From assembly GCA_016705685.1 (NCBI GenBank), contig JADJLB010000002.1, positions 1 to 64,000 of the forward strand: a DNA stretch of 64,000 nucleotides, given 5' to 3'. A model generated the notes under the pieces. The model did no database searches. It was given only the letters and a program-made list of their open reading frames with translations, and was not told where the DNA came from. A program made the translations under genes and the position numbers. Positions 57,791-64,000 of this stretch are shown here, piece after piece; position 1 is the first letter of the stretch; every line of letters begins with the position of its first letter. Origin of the DNA: Propionivibrio sp. Its GTDB lineage: Bacteria; Pseudomonadota; Gammaproteobacteria; Burkholderiales; Rhodocyclaceae.

Positions 57791-58528
57791 ATGGATACCT
57801 TTCCGATTCAGGCGCCTGCATTTAACGGCAATAGCCGTGCCGTGCCGGCCGGCAACGCCATCGAATGGCTTAAGCAGGGTTGGGCGCTGTTCATTGTCAA
57901 TCCCGGGTTGTGGGTCGCGTTGACCGTCGTGCTCCTGGTTGTTCTGGTGGGGCTCAATGTGGTTCCCCTGATCGGCTCACTGGCCGCCAACCTGCTGATG
58001 CCGCTGTTTTCCGCCGGTATGCTTTTGTCCTGTCAAAAGGCGGCCAGCGGCGAAACGCTGGATATTTCCGATCTGTTTGCCGGATTCAAACAGAATACCG
58101 GGAATCTGGTGATGCTCGGCGTGATCTACATGATCGCCATGCTGATCATTTTCGTCATCGTATTCGTTCTGGTCGGCGGCGGCATGGCGGGTGGCGCAAT
58201 GATGGGGCGTGCCGCGGGTTTCGGGCTGGCTTTCGGCGGCATGCTGCTTGCCATGTTGCTGTCGCTGGCACTGATGGTCCCTTTGCTCATGGCTGTCTGG
58301 TTTGCGCCGGCGCTGGTGTTCTTCAACAACATGCCGCCACAGGATGCGCTCAAGGCCAGCTTCAATGCCTCGCTGAAAAATACCTTGCCCCTGCTCGTCT
58401 ATGGCGTGATTGTTTTGGCGCTTTCGTTTTTTGCCGCATTGCCGGTATTCCTGGGTTTCCTTGTACTCATTCCGGTCCTTTTTGGGTCGCTGTATGTTTC
58501 GTATCGGGACATTTTTGTTGCCGTTTAA
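57791..58528 (+). CDS. BPSS1780-family membrane protein, first copy
   Basis: The 245-residue protein has six hydrophobic segments, an N-terminal WLKQGWALFIVNPGLWVAL and C-terminal LYVSYRDIFV, both typical of the BPSS1780/DUF2189-like group. ATG 57791 is used; an in-frame GTG at 57779 is the alternative. The function is not established. It is followed 78 bases later by a paralogue. Confidence 0.78.
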   Translation: MDTFPIQAPAFNGNSRAVPAGNAIEWLKQGWALFIVNPGLWVALTVVLLVVLVGLNVVPLIGSLAANLLMPLFSAGMLLSCQKAASGETLDISDLFAGFKQNTGNLVMLGVIYMIAMLIIFVIVFVLVGGGMAGGAMMGRAAGFGLAFGGMLLAMLLSLALMVPLLMAVWFAPALVFFNNMPPQDALKASFNASLKNTLPLLVYGVIVLALSFFAALPVFLGFLVLIPVLFGSLYVSYRDIFVAV

Positions 58529-58606
58529 AAGGGTTTTTACCTTCGCTTTGAAACCACCGTCGTGTGAGTTCCTCCAGCATCCGATGACGCGCGTCGCCGG
58601 TAGCCC

Positions 58607-59383
58607 ATGAAGGCCCGAAACTTACCCGCTGGACAGGGCTGGCGCTGGCTGTCCGGAGGGTTCGGTCTCTTCCGAAAAAATCGACTGACGCTTTCACTCA
58701 CGGTGCTCAGTTACTGGATGCTAATGGCGGCAATCAATTCACTGCCGGTCATCGGGCAGATCGTCGCCACACTGCTCATTCCGGTTTTTTCGGTCAGCTT
58801 GATGAATGCGTGTCGTCAAGTCGAGCAGGGCAGCCCGCTCCAGCCGCAAGTCATCTTCTCCGGCTTTCGCCAGAATTTGCGTACCCTCCTTGTTCTAGGA
58901 GGGGCTTATACCGTCGCCAGTGCCTGCATACTCGGCATTGCGTCGATCATCGATGGTGGCGTGCTCTTTCAGATCATTGTCATGGGAGACCGGCCGGACG
59001 AAAACGCGCTCTCCAGTGGCGCGTTCGTTATGGCAGTGCAGACGGCCCTGCTGCTCTTCATTCCGGTCATGATGGCCTACTGGTTTGCGCCCGTACTTGC
59101 CGCCTGGCACGGGTTGTCCGCCGGCAAGTCCCTGTTTTTCAGTCTTGTCGCCTGCGCGCAGAACTGGCGTGCCTTTCTGGCCTACGCCATGGCGGTCGCG
59201 GTATTCGGTGCCCTCCTGCCGGGCCTGATGGTCGGTTTGCTGGTATCGGCTATTCCCCATGGCAGCGAACTGTTCTCGGTGTTGTTGCCGATACTGATCG
59301 TGCTGATCTTCATGCCGACGCTCTATGCCAGTTTCTATGCGAGCTATCGGGACGTTTTTGTCGCCATTGACGAAGATGCCTGA
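58607..59383 (+). CDS. BPSS1780-family membrane protein, second copy
   Basis: The 258-residue paralogue of the preceding gene shares layout and ends (GWRWLSGGFGLFRKN; YASFYASYRDVFVAI). The middle has diverged, so the pair is an old duplication. Its last 8 bases overlap the nadD start at 59376, placing nadD in the same transcript. Confidence 0.78.
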   Translation: MKARNLPAGQGWRWLSGGFGLFRKNRLTLSLTVLSYWMLMAAINSLPVIGQIVATLLIPVFSVSLMNACRQVEQGSPLQPQVIFSGFRQNLRTLLVLGGAYTVASACILGIASIIDGGVLFQIIVMGDRPDENALSSGAFVMAVQTALLLFIPVMMAYWFAPVLAAWHGLSAGKSLFFSLVACAQNWRAFLAYAMAVAVFGALLPGLMVGLLVSAIPHGSELFSVLLPILIVLIFMPTLYASFYASYRDVFVAIDEDA

Positions 59384-60050
59384 CAATACAGGCCTTGCCG
59401 CGCACGGGATTTTTGGTGGAACCTTCGATCCGGTGCACCTCGGCCATTTGCGGCTGGCCGAGGAAGCGGCGGAGAGCCTGGGTCTGGAGTGCGTTCGTTG
59501 GATTCCTGCGGGCCAGCCCGCTTTGCGTGAATCGCCCCGGGCAAGCGCGGAACAACGGCTCGAGATGGTTCGGCTGGCCATCGCCGGCAACCCGCGTTTC
59601 GCACTCGATACCGCTGAGGCCGAATCCGCGCAGCCGAGTTATACCGTACCCACCCTGGAGCGTTTGCGCAGACCGGAACACTACGGCATGCGGCGCCCGC
59701 TGGTCTTGCTCGTTGGCGCCGATGCCTTTACCAACATGGTAGCTTGGCATCGTTGGGAATCGCTGTTTGATCTGGCGCACGTTGCGGTAGCGCATCGACC
59801 CGGCTTTCCGGTCGATGTGGCTGGCCTGCCACCGCCGCTCGCCGCGGTTTGCCGGGAACGTCACTGCGCTTCACCCGCGGCCTTGAAGGAAGCGCCGGCC
59901 GGCCGGGTTTTCACTTTCGCCATGACCCCGTTGGCCGTGTCGTCCACTCAGATCAGACAGCTGCTGTGCCATGGGCTGAGCCCGCGCTATTTGCTGCCCG
60001 AAGCGGTTATCGCTTATATTCAAAACACGTCGTTTTACACTCCAAGCTGA
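59376..60050 (+). CDS. nadD: nicotinate-nucleotide adenylyltransferase
   Basis: The 224-residue enzyme has the NadD signature IFGGTFDPVHLGHL and late SSTQIRQLL (ISSTxIR-type). It forms deamido-NAD from nicotinate mononucleotide and ATP. ATG 59376 is preferred, overlapping the previous gene, because upstream residues to 59325 are not conserved. It starts the conserved nadD-rsfS-rlmH cluster. Confidence 0.95.
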   Translation: MPDNTGLAAHGIFGGTFDPVHLGHLRLAEEAAESLGLECVRWIPAGQPALRESPRASAEQRLEMVRLAIAGNPRFALDTAEAESAQPSYTVPTLERLRRPEHYGMRRPLVLLVGADAFTNMVAWHRWESLFDLAHVAVAHRPGFPVDVAGLPPPLAAVCRERHCASPAALKEAPAGRVFTFAMTPLAVSSTQIRQLLCHGLSPRYLLPEAVIAYIQNTSFYTPS

Positions 60051-60065
60051 AATTGCCAATTCCTG

Positions 60066-60428
60066 ATGAACATTACCAAACTGCAGAAAATCGTCGTCGC
60101 GGCCCTTGAAGACATCAAGGGCCGCGACATCGAAGTCATCAACACCAGCAAACTCACGCCGCTTTTTGAGCGCATCGTCGTGGCCTGTGGCGAATCGAAC
60201 CGCCAGGTCAAGGCGCTTGCGCGCAACGTTCAGGACAAGGCGCGCGAAGCAGATATTCCGATCATTTCCACCGAGGGCGAGGAGAGCGGCGAATGGGTAC
60301 TGGTCGATCTGGGGGATATCGTCGTCCATGTCATGCAACCGGCAATTCGCAGCTATTACAACCTAGAAGAACTGTGGGGCGGAAAAGGCCCTGAACGTGT
60401 CCGTAAGGCTATTGCGGCCGACGCATGA
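60066..60428 (+). CDS. rsfS: ribosomal silencing factor
   Basis: The 120-residue protein has ALEDIKGRDIEVINTSKLT, VACGESNRQVKALA and WVLVDLGDIVVHVMQP, all conserved in RsfS (Iojap family). It binds L14 on the large ribosomal subunit and blocks subunit joining in starvation. It overlaps rlmH by 4 bases (ATGA). Confidence 0.95.
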   Translation: MNITKLQKIVVAALEDIKGRDIEVINTSKLTPLFERIVVACGESNRQVKALARNVQDKAREADIPIISTEGEESGEWVLVDLGDIVVHVMQPAIRSYYNLEELWGGKGPERVRKAIAADA

Positions 60429-60895
60429 AACTGGGCATCATTGCTGTTGGCCACAAACTTCCCGAATGGGTGGTCAAGGGCTGCTCCGAGTATGTCAAAC
60501 GATTGCCACGGGAAATGCCGCTTTCGGTTGTCCAGATCAAGCCTGAACCTCGCGGGTCGAAAACGCGTGATCAGCTGCTGGCGTCGGAGAAGGTTCGCTT
60601 GCAGAACGCCTTGCAGGGTTTCAACCGGATGGTTGTCCTCGATGAGCGGGGTGCCGAGTTGACCACCCTGGAGTTCGCGCAACGTCTGCAAGACTGGATG
60701 CGCGTCGGCGGCGATACCGCTTTCGTCATCGGCGGTGCAGATGGTATCGACGATTCCTTGAAGCGACAAGCCGACCATACCATTCGTCTTTCAAGCCTGA
60801 CTCTGCCTCATGCCATGGCCCGACTGGTCCTCTGCGAACAGTTGTATCGCGCCGCAAGCGTGATCAGGAACCATCCTTATCACCGGGAGGGGTGA
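60425..60895 (+). CDS. rlmH: 23S rRNA (pseudouridine1915-N3)-methyltransferase
   Basis: The 156-residue SPOUT methyltransferase has FVIGGADGIDDSL and SLTLPHAMARLVLCEQLYRA near the C-terminus, the SAM-binding trefoil knot. It methylates Psi1915 in helix 69. The canonical C-terminal YHRE(G) tail is present. It shares one base with the start of maf (TGATG). Confidence 0.96.
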   Translation: MKLGIIAVGHKLPEWVVKGCSEYVKRLPREMPLSVVQIKPEPRGSKTRDQLLASEKVRLQNALQGFNRMVVLDERGAELTTLEFAQRLQDWMRVGGDTAFVIGGADGIDDSLKRQADHTIRLSSLTLPHAMARLVLCEQLYRAASVIRNHPYHREG

Positions 60896-61518
60896 TGCCC
60901 ATCAGCCAACATAACCCGCGTATTTATCTGGCCTCGCGCAGCCCGCGCCGCCGCGAGTTGCTGACGCAGATCGGTGTTCAGTTCGACACCATCATCTTGC
61001 GCAATCATCCGCGCGAGGAAATCGATGAAGATGAAATGCCGTTGGCGTTTGAAGCGCCGGTCGACTATGTTGAGCGCATGGCGCGCAGCAAGGCCGAGCA
61101 GGGCTGGAGGATCGTCGGTTGGCGGAAATTGTTGTCGCAACCCTTGCTGGCCGCCGACACCACCGTTGAATTCGAAGGCCAGATCATCGGCAAGCCGACC
61201 GAAGAAGAAGATGCGAAATCAATCCTGCGTCGACTGTCCGACAAGACGCACCGTGTACTCACCGCCGTGGCTCTGGCTTTCGAAGGCCGCATCGAAACGG
61301 CGCTTTCGGTCAGCGAAGTAAGTTTTGGTGTAATCGACGAAGCAGAGATCCGGCGTTATGTCCTGAGTGGCGAACCAATGGACAAGGCCGGAGCCTATGG
61401 CATCCAGGGGCGCGCCGGCTTGTATGTCAGGCATCTGGCCGGCAGCTACACGGGCGTGATGGGATTGCCACTGCATGAGACGGGAGCCTTGCTCAAGCGC
61501 ATAGGTTACCCGTTGTAG
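60895..61518 (+). CDS. maf: Maf-family nucleotide pyrophosphatase
   Basis: The 207-residue protein has the Maf signature LASRSPRRRELL, LAADTTV (a TTV variant) and a DKAGAYGIQGRAG stretch with KPTEEEDAK. It hydrolyses non-canonical or ordinary pyrimidine nucleoside triphosphates. ATG 60895 is used; the GTG three bases before it is possible. The usual downstream partner rng is absent: tRNA-Gln and prs follow. Confidence 0.92.
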   Translation: MPISQHNPRIYLASRSPRRRELLTQIGVQFDTIILRNHPREEIDEDEMPLAFEAPVDYVERMARSKAEQGWRIVGWRKLLSQPLLAADTTVEFEGQIIGKPTEEEDAKSILRRLSDKTHRVLTAVALAFEGRIETALSVSEVSFGVIDEAEIRRYVLSGEPMDKAGAYGIQGRAGLYVRHLAGSYTGVMGLPLHETGALLKRIGYPL

Positions 61519-61652
61519 CTCAACCGGACGCTGCACGCTCGACGGATGCTCCCTCAGGATACGCACGAATAGTACTTTCCGGGCTTGGATAATCACGGTT
61601 GAGCGCTATGCCGTGAGCTTCTCGTGCCCTGTTTTTTTTGACCAATCCCCTG

Positions 61653-61658
61653 TATAAT
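61653..61658 (+). promoter_or_regulatory. -10 box of the tRNA-Gln gene
   Basis: A perfect TATAAT hexamer lies 40 bases before the tRNA. TTGACC at about 61638-61643 is only 9 bases away, too close for a normal -35 box. A weaker -35 further upstream is assumed. Confidence 0.5.
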
Positions 61659-61697
61659 CCGCGCCTCGTTCGCACGGCTCTTCAAGCGGACGACAGC

Positions 61698-61774
61698 TGG
61701 GGAGTCGCCAAGTTGGTTAAGGCACCGGATTTTGATTCCGGCATTCGAAGGTTCGAATCCTTCTTCCCCAGCCA
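61698..61774 (+). tRNA. tRNA-Gln (anticodon UUG)
   Basis: The sequence folds as a cloverleaf with acceptor TGGGGAG/TTCCCCA (last pair G-U), D-arm around GCCAAGTTGGTTAAGGC, anticodon arm CCGGA-TTTTGAT-TCCGG with UUG at 34-36, T-arm AAGGTTCGAATCCTT, and an encoded discriminator G and CCA. It closely follows bacterial tRNA-Gln. A false 60-codon frame on the other strand (61593-61775) is an artefact of it. Confidence 0.95.
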
Positions 61775-61860
61775 TGCCTTGTTAACCCGTCAGGTGGCTG
61801 GCCTGCCTGAACGTCTTGCTTTCTTTCCGGCGCCATTGCGGCGTCACGGGGATGCGCACT

Positions 61861-62811
61861 ATGGCTTACGACAGCCTGATGGTCTTCACCGGTAACGCTA
61901 ACCCCAAGCTGGCTGCCGATGTCGTCAGACGCCTCAACATTTCGCTCGGTCGGGCAAATGTGGGTCGTTTTTCCGATGGCGAAATTACGGTTGAGCTTCA
62001 GGAACACGTGCGCGGCAAGGATGTTTTCATCCTGCAATCGACGTGTGCGCCGGCCAACGAAAACCTGATGGAATTGCTGGTGATGGTCGATGCGCTCAAA
62101 CGCGCCTCCGCTACGCGTATCACTGCCGCCATTCCTTACTTTGGCTATTCCCGTCAGGATCGACGGGTGCGCTCGGCACGCGTGCCGATAGCCGCCAAGC
62201 TGGTGGCCGATCTGCTGACCGCCGCCGGTGTTCATCGCGTATTGACCATGGATTTGCACGCCGAACAGATCCAGGGGTTTTTCAACATCCCGGTGGATAA
62301 CATTTATTCGCTGCCGATCATGCTGGCCGATGTGTGGAAGAAGGATTTCGATGGCCTGATGGTTGTGTCGCCGGACGTCGGCGGCGTTGTTCGTGCCCGG
62401 GCACTGGCCAAGCGCCTTGAGTGCGATTTGGCCATTATCGACAAGCGGCGTCCGAAGGCCAATGTTTCTGAAGTCATGAACATCATCGGCGAAGTGGAAG
62501 GCCGCACCTGCGTCATCATGGACGATATGGTCGACACCGCCGGGACGCTGTGCAAGGCCGCCAGCGCGCTCAAGAACAAGGGCGCCAAGCTGGTGCTGGC
62601 CTATTGCGTGCATCCGATTCTTTCCGGGTCGGCCGTCAGCCGTATCAACGATTCGGCCATCGACGAGCTGGTCGTGACCGATACCATTCCCTTGAGCGTT
62701 GAGGCGCAGAAGTCACCACGAATACGTCAGTTGTCAGTCGCCGACGTGCTGGCCGAAACGATACGCCGCATCAGCAACGAGGATTCGGTCTCTTCGCTTT
62801 TTATCGAGTAG
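61861..62811 (+). CDS. prs: ribose-phosphate pyrophosphokinase
   Basis: The 316-residue protein has the typical length, starting [57 protein letters not shown] and the PRPP loop [13 protein letters not shown] are conserved. It makes PRPP from ribose 5-phosphate and ATP for nucleotide, His and NAD synthesis. ATG 61861 matches the family start. tRNA-Gln upstream may share its promoter. Confidence 0.97.
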   Translation: MAYDSLMVFTGNANPKLAADVVRRLNISLGRANVGRFSDGEITVELQEHVRGKDVFILQSTCAPANENLMELLVMVDALKRASATRITAAIPYFGYSRQDRRVRSARVPIAAKLVADLLTAAGVHRVLTMDLHAEQIQGFFNIPVDNIYSLPIMLADVWKKDFDGLMVVSPDVGGVVRARALAKRLECDLAIIDKRRPKANVSEVMNIIGEVEGRTCVIMDDMVDTAGTLCKAASALKNKGAKLVLAYCVHPILSGSAVSRINDSAIDELVVTDTIPLSVEAQKSPRIRQLSVADVLAETIRRISNEDSVSSLFIE

Positions 62812-62822
62812 TCTTATCAACC

Positions 62823-62842
62823 CCTGCCTGGTCGCGGGCAGG
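62823..62842 (+). promoter_or_regulatory. hairpin in prs-rplY spacer
   Basis: CCTGCC and GGCAGG form a 6-base stem with an 8-base loop, 24 bases before rplY ATG 62866. There is no U-run of terminator strength; it might modulate rplY translation or separate prs and rplY transcription. Confidence 0.3.
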
Positions 62843-62865
62843 ATCAGTTTTAACCAGGAGCTAAA

Positions 62866-63480
62866 ATGAAATTTGAACTAACTGTGCAGAAGCGCACGTT
62901 GCAGGGGTCCGGAGCGAGCCGCCGCCTGCGTCATGCCAACAAGGTGCCGGGTATCGTTTACGGTGGCACAGCCGCGCCGACCTTGATCGAACTCGAACAC
63001 AACGATCTTCTTCTGTCCTTGCGTAAAGAGGCGTTTCATTCGTCCGTACTGACGATGAATATCGACGGCAAGGTCGAATCCGTGCTCTTGCGTGATTCGC
63101 AGATGCATCCTTATAAGCCATTGGTACTGCACGTCGATTTTCTGCGGGTTGACGCCAGCCATGCCATCCATCAAAAAGTGCCATTGCACTTCATCAACGC
63201 CGATCACGCGCCAGGCGTCAAGATCAGTGGCGGCAATGTTTCTCCTGCCATGAACGAAATCGACGTCAGCTGTCTGCCACAGGATCTCCCGCCATTTATC
63301 GAAGTCGACCTCAAAGAACTCGAAGCCGGCCATTCAATCCATCTGTCGCAGATTGTCTTCCCGAAGGGCGTCAAACCGATGGCACATGGTAGCGACGACC
63401 CGGTCGTGGTTTCGATCTCGGTCAAGAAGGTTGATCTCCCTGAAGCAAGCGAAGGTGAAGAAACGCCGCCTGCCGCCTGA
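62866..63480 (+). CDS. rplY: 50S ribosomal protein L25 (general stress protein Ctc type)
   Basis: The 204-residue protein is of the long Ctc type (L25 plus C-terminal beta domain): [20 protein letters not shown] and KVPGIVYGG near the N-terminus, and [19 protein letters not shown] in the C-terminal part. It binds 5S rRNA. It is followed by a strong hairpin and pth, the standard order in betaproteobacteria. Confidence 0.95.
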   Translation: MKFELTVQKRTLQGSGASRRLRHANKVPGIVYGGTAAPTLIELEHNDLLLSLRKEAFHSSVLTMNIDGKVESVLLRDSQMHPYKPLVLHVDFLRVDASHAIHQKVPLHFINADHAPGVKISGGNVSPAMNEIDVSCLPQDLPPFIEVDLKELEAGHSIHLSQIVFPKGVKPMAHGSDDPVVVSISVKKVDLPEASEGEETPPAA

Positions 63481-63502
63481 TGACCTGCAGCTGAACGAGA
63501 GG

Positions 63503-63533
63503 CCGCCGGTGGGGATTTTGACTCCCCCGGCGG
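63503..63533 (+). terminator. strong hairpin after rplY
   Basis: CCGCCGG-T-GGGGA and TCCCC-CGGCGG form a nearly perfect stem of about 12 pairs, with a short T-rich loop. It is followed by GTTTC rather than a clear U-run, so it is an attenuator or imperfect intrinsic terminator before pth. Confidence 0.5.
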
Positions 63534-63633
63534 TCGTTTCATTGAACGTAACCGACGCCAACACCGATTGTCATGACGCAGGCGGTGTGGAAAACGCAAA
63601 GCGTTGCCTGAACCCTTTGGGTTATAACTTGCC

Positions 63634-64000
63634 ATGATCCCACCTCGTTTGATCGTTGGCCTCGGCAATCCGGGTGACGAGTATTCGGATAACCGTCACA
63701 ACCTGGGTTTCTGGTTTATCGAACGTCTGGCGCGTGACCTCAAGGCTTCTCTCCTGCCGCAGGGAAAGTTTCTTGGTGTCGTCGGTCGGATGGGTGAAAT
63801 GTTCTTGCTGCAACCCATGACGTTCATGAACCAGTCCGGGCGGGCCGTGGCTGCATTGGCACGGTTCTTCAAGATTCAACCCGAAGAAATACTTGTCATT
63901 CACGACGAACTTGACTTGCAACCGGGCAGCATCCGGATCAAACAGGGCGGCGGCAATGGCGGCCACAATGGGCTGAAAGACATTCAAGCGCACCTCAATA
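63634..64000 (+). CDS. pth: peptidyl-tRNA hydrolase, cut by the window end
   Basis: The first 122 codons are present. [20 protein letters not shown] (with the catalytic His), [24 protein letters not shown] and the [13 protein letters not shown] motif are all intact. It releases peptides from peptidyl-tRNA. It follows rplY after a gap of about 150 bases that holds the hairpin. Confidence 0.95.
   Translation, partial: MIPPRLIVGLGNPGDEYSDNRHNLGFWFIERLARDLKASLLPQGKFLGVVGRMGEMFLLQPMTFMNQSGRAVAALARFFKIQPEEILVIHDELDLQPGSIRIKQGGGNGGHNGLKDIQAHLN

Noticed and set aside
61638-61658. TTGACC-TATAAT as a complete promoter for tRNA-Gln
   Set aside because: Spacing of 9 bases is too short; only the -10 box is kept.
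61593-61775. 60-codon frame on the minus strand over the tRNA
   Set aside because: It is the reverse reading of tRNA-Gln; this peptide is a known type of false prediction at tRNA genes.

Overview
The window looks like a chromosomal segment of a GC-rich betaproteobacterium, most likely Rhodocyclales (Accumulibacter/Azonexus-like). This is inferred from gene order and protein families: polA beside a DUF2782 gene, tandem BPSS1780-type membrane genes, nadD-rsfS-rlmH-maf, then tRNA-Gln-prs-rplY-pth. No 16S gene is present and no database search was possible.

Layout. 1-9420 is an accessory zone. It holds a decayed enoyl-CoA hydratase (at least eight reading-frame changes), a lower-GC SIR2-STAND gene split by an apparent frameshift, and a two-gene operon of a secreted TPR-CHAT protease and an LCAT-type lipase/acyltransferase. 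9421-20566 is an acyl-compound uptake and activation locus. It has a Crp/Fnr regulator with an operator-like palindrome, an acyl-CoA ligase, a complete Liv-type ABC transporter, a PaaK-like ligase, a crotonase and an HSD10-like dehydrogenase. 20608-27433 carries an FTR1-cupredoxin iron uptake pair behind a Fur-box-like site, a cupin, a uracil-DNA glycosylase, acetoacetyl-CoA synthetase, another enoyl-CoA hydratase and uncharacterised envelope genes. 28044-32537 is a MacAB-like export system with palindromic repeats in its spacers. 32822-39223 is a 2133-residue Gly-rich autotransporter.

39253-53659 mixes membrane proteins, an MBL-fold hydrolase, c-di-GMP proteins, tRNA modification, an FKBP, a pseudouridine synthase and peptidases. 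Inside it (43171-44738) lies a recombination scar. The tail of an IS91-family transposase abuts a beheaded GGDEF-EAL gene. It is followed by an integron-type cassette array with a textbook 60-bp attC site, carrying an ABM-family monooxygenase and an O-methyltransferase-like gene and no integrase in view. 53732-64000 is core housekeeping: polA, a LOG-family gene, nadD, rsfS, rlmH, maf, tRNA-Gln, prs, rplY and the start of pth.

Functional links. Two acyl-CoA ligases and a Liv transporter in one operon suggest import coupled to CoA activation of a carboxylic acid, with the crotonase and dehydrogenase feeding beta-oxidation; the substrate is unknown. The CHAT-LCAT pair, close to a SIR2-STAND gene, suggests a protease-controlled lipase in a small conflict-type island. 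Several genes appear frameshifted (SIR2-STAND, a coiled-coil membrane gene, the EAL gene). Where only one indel is involved, sequencing or assembly error cannot be excluded from the sequence alone.
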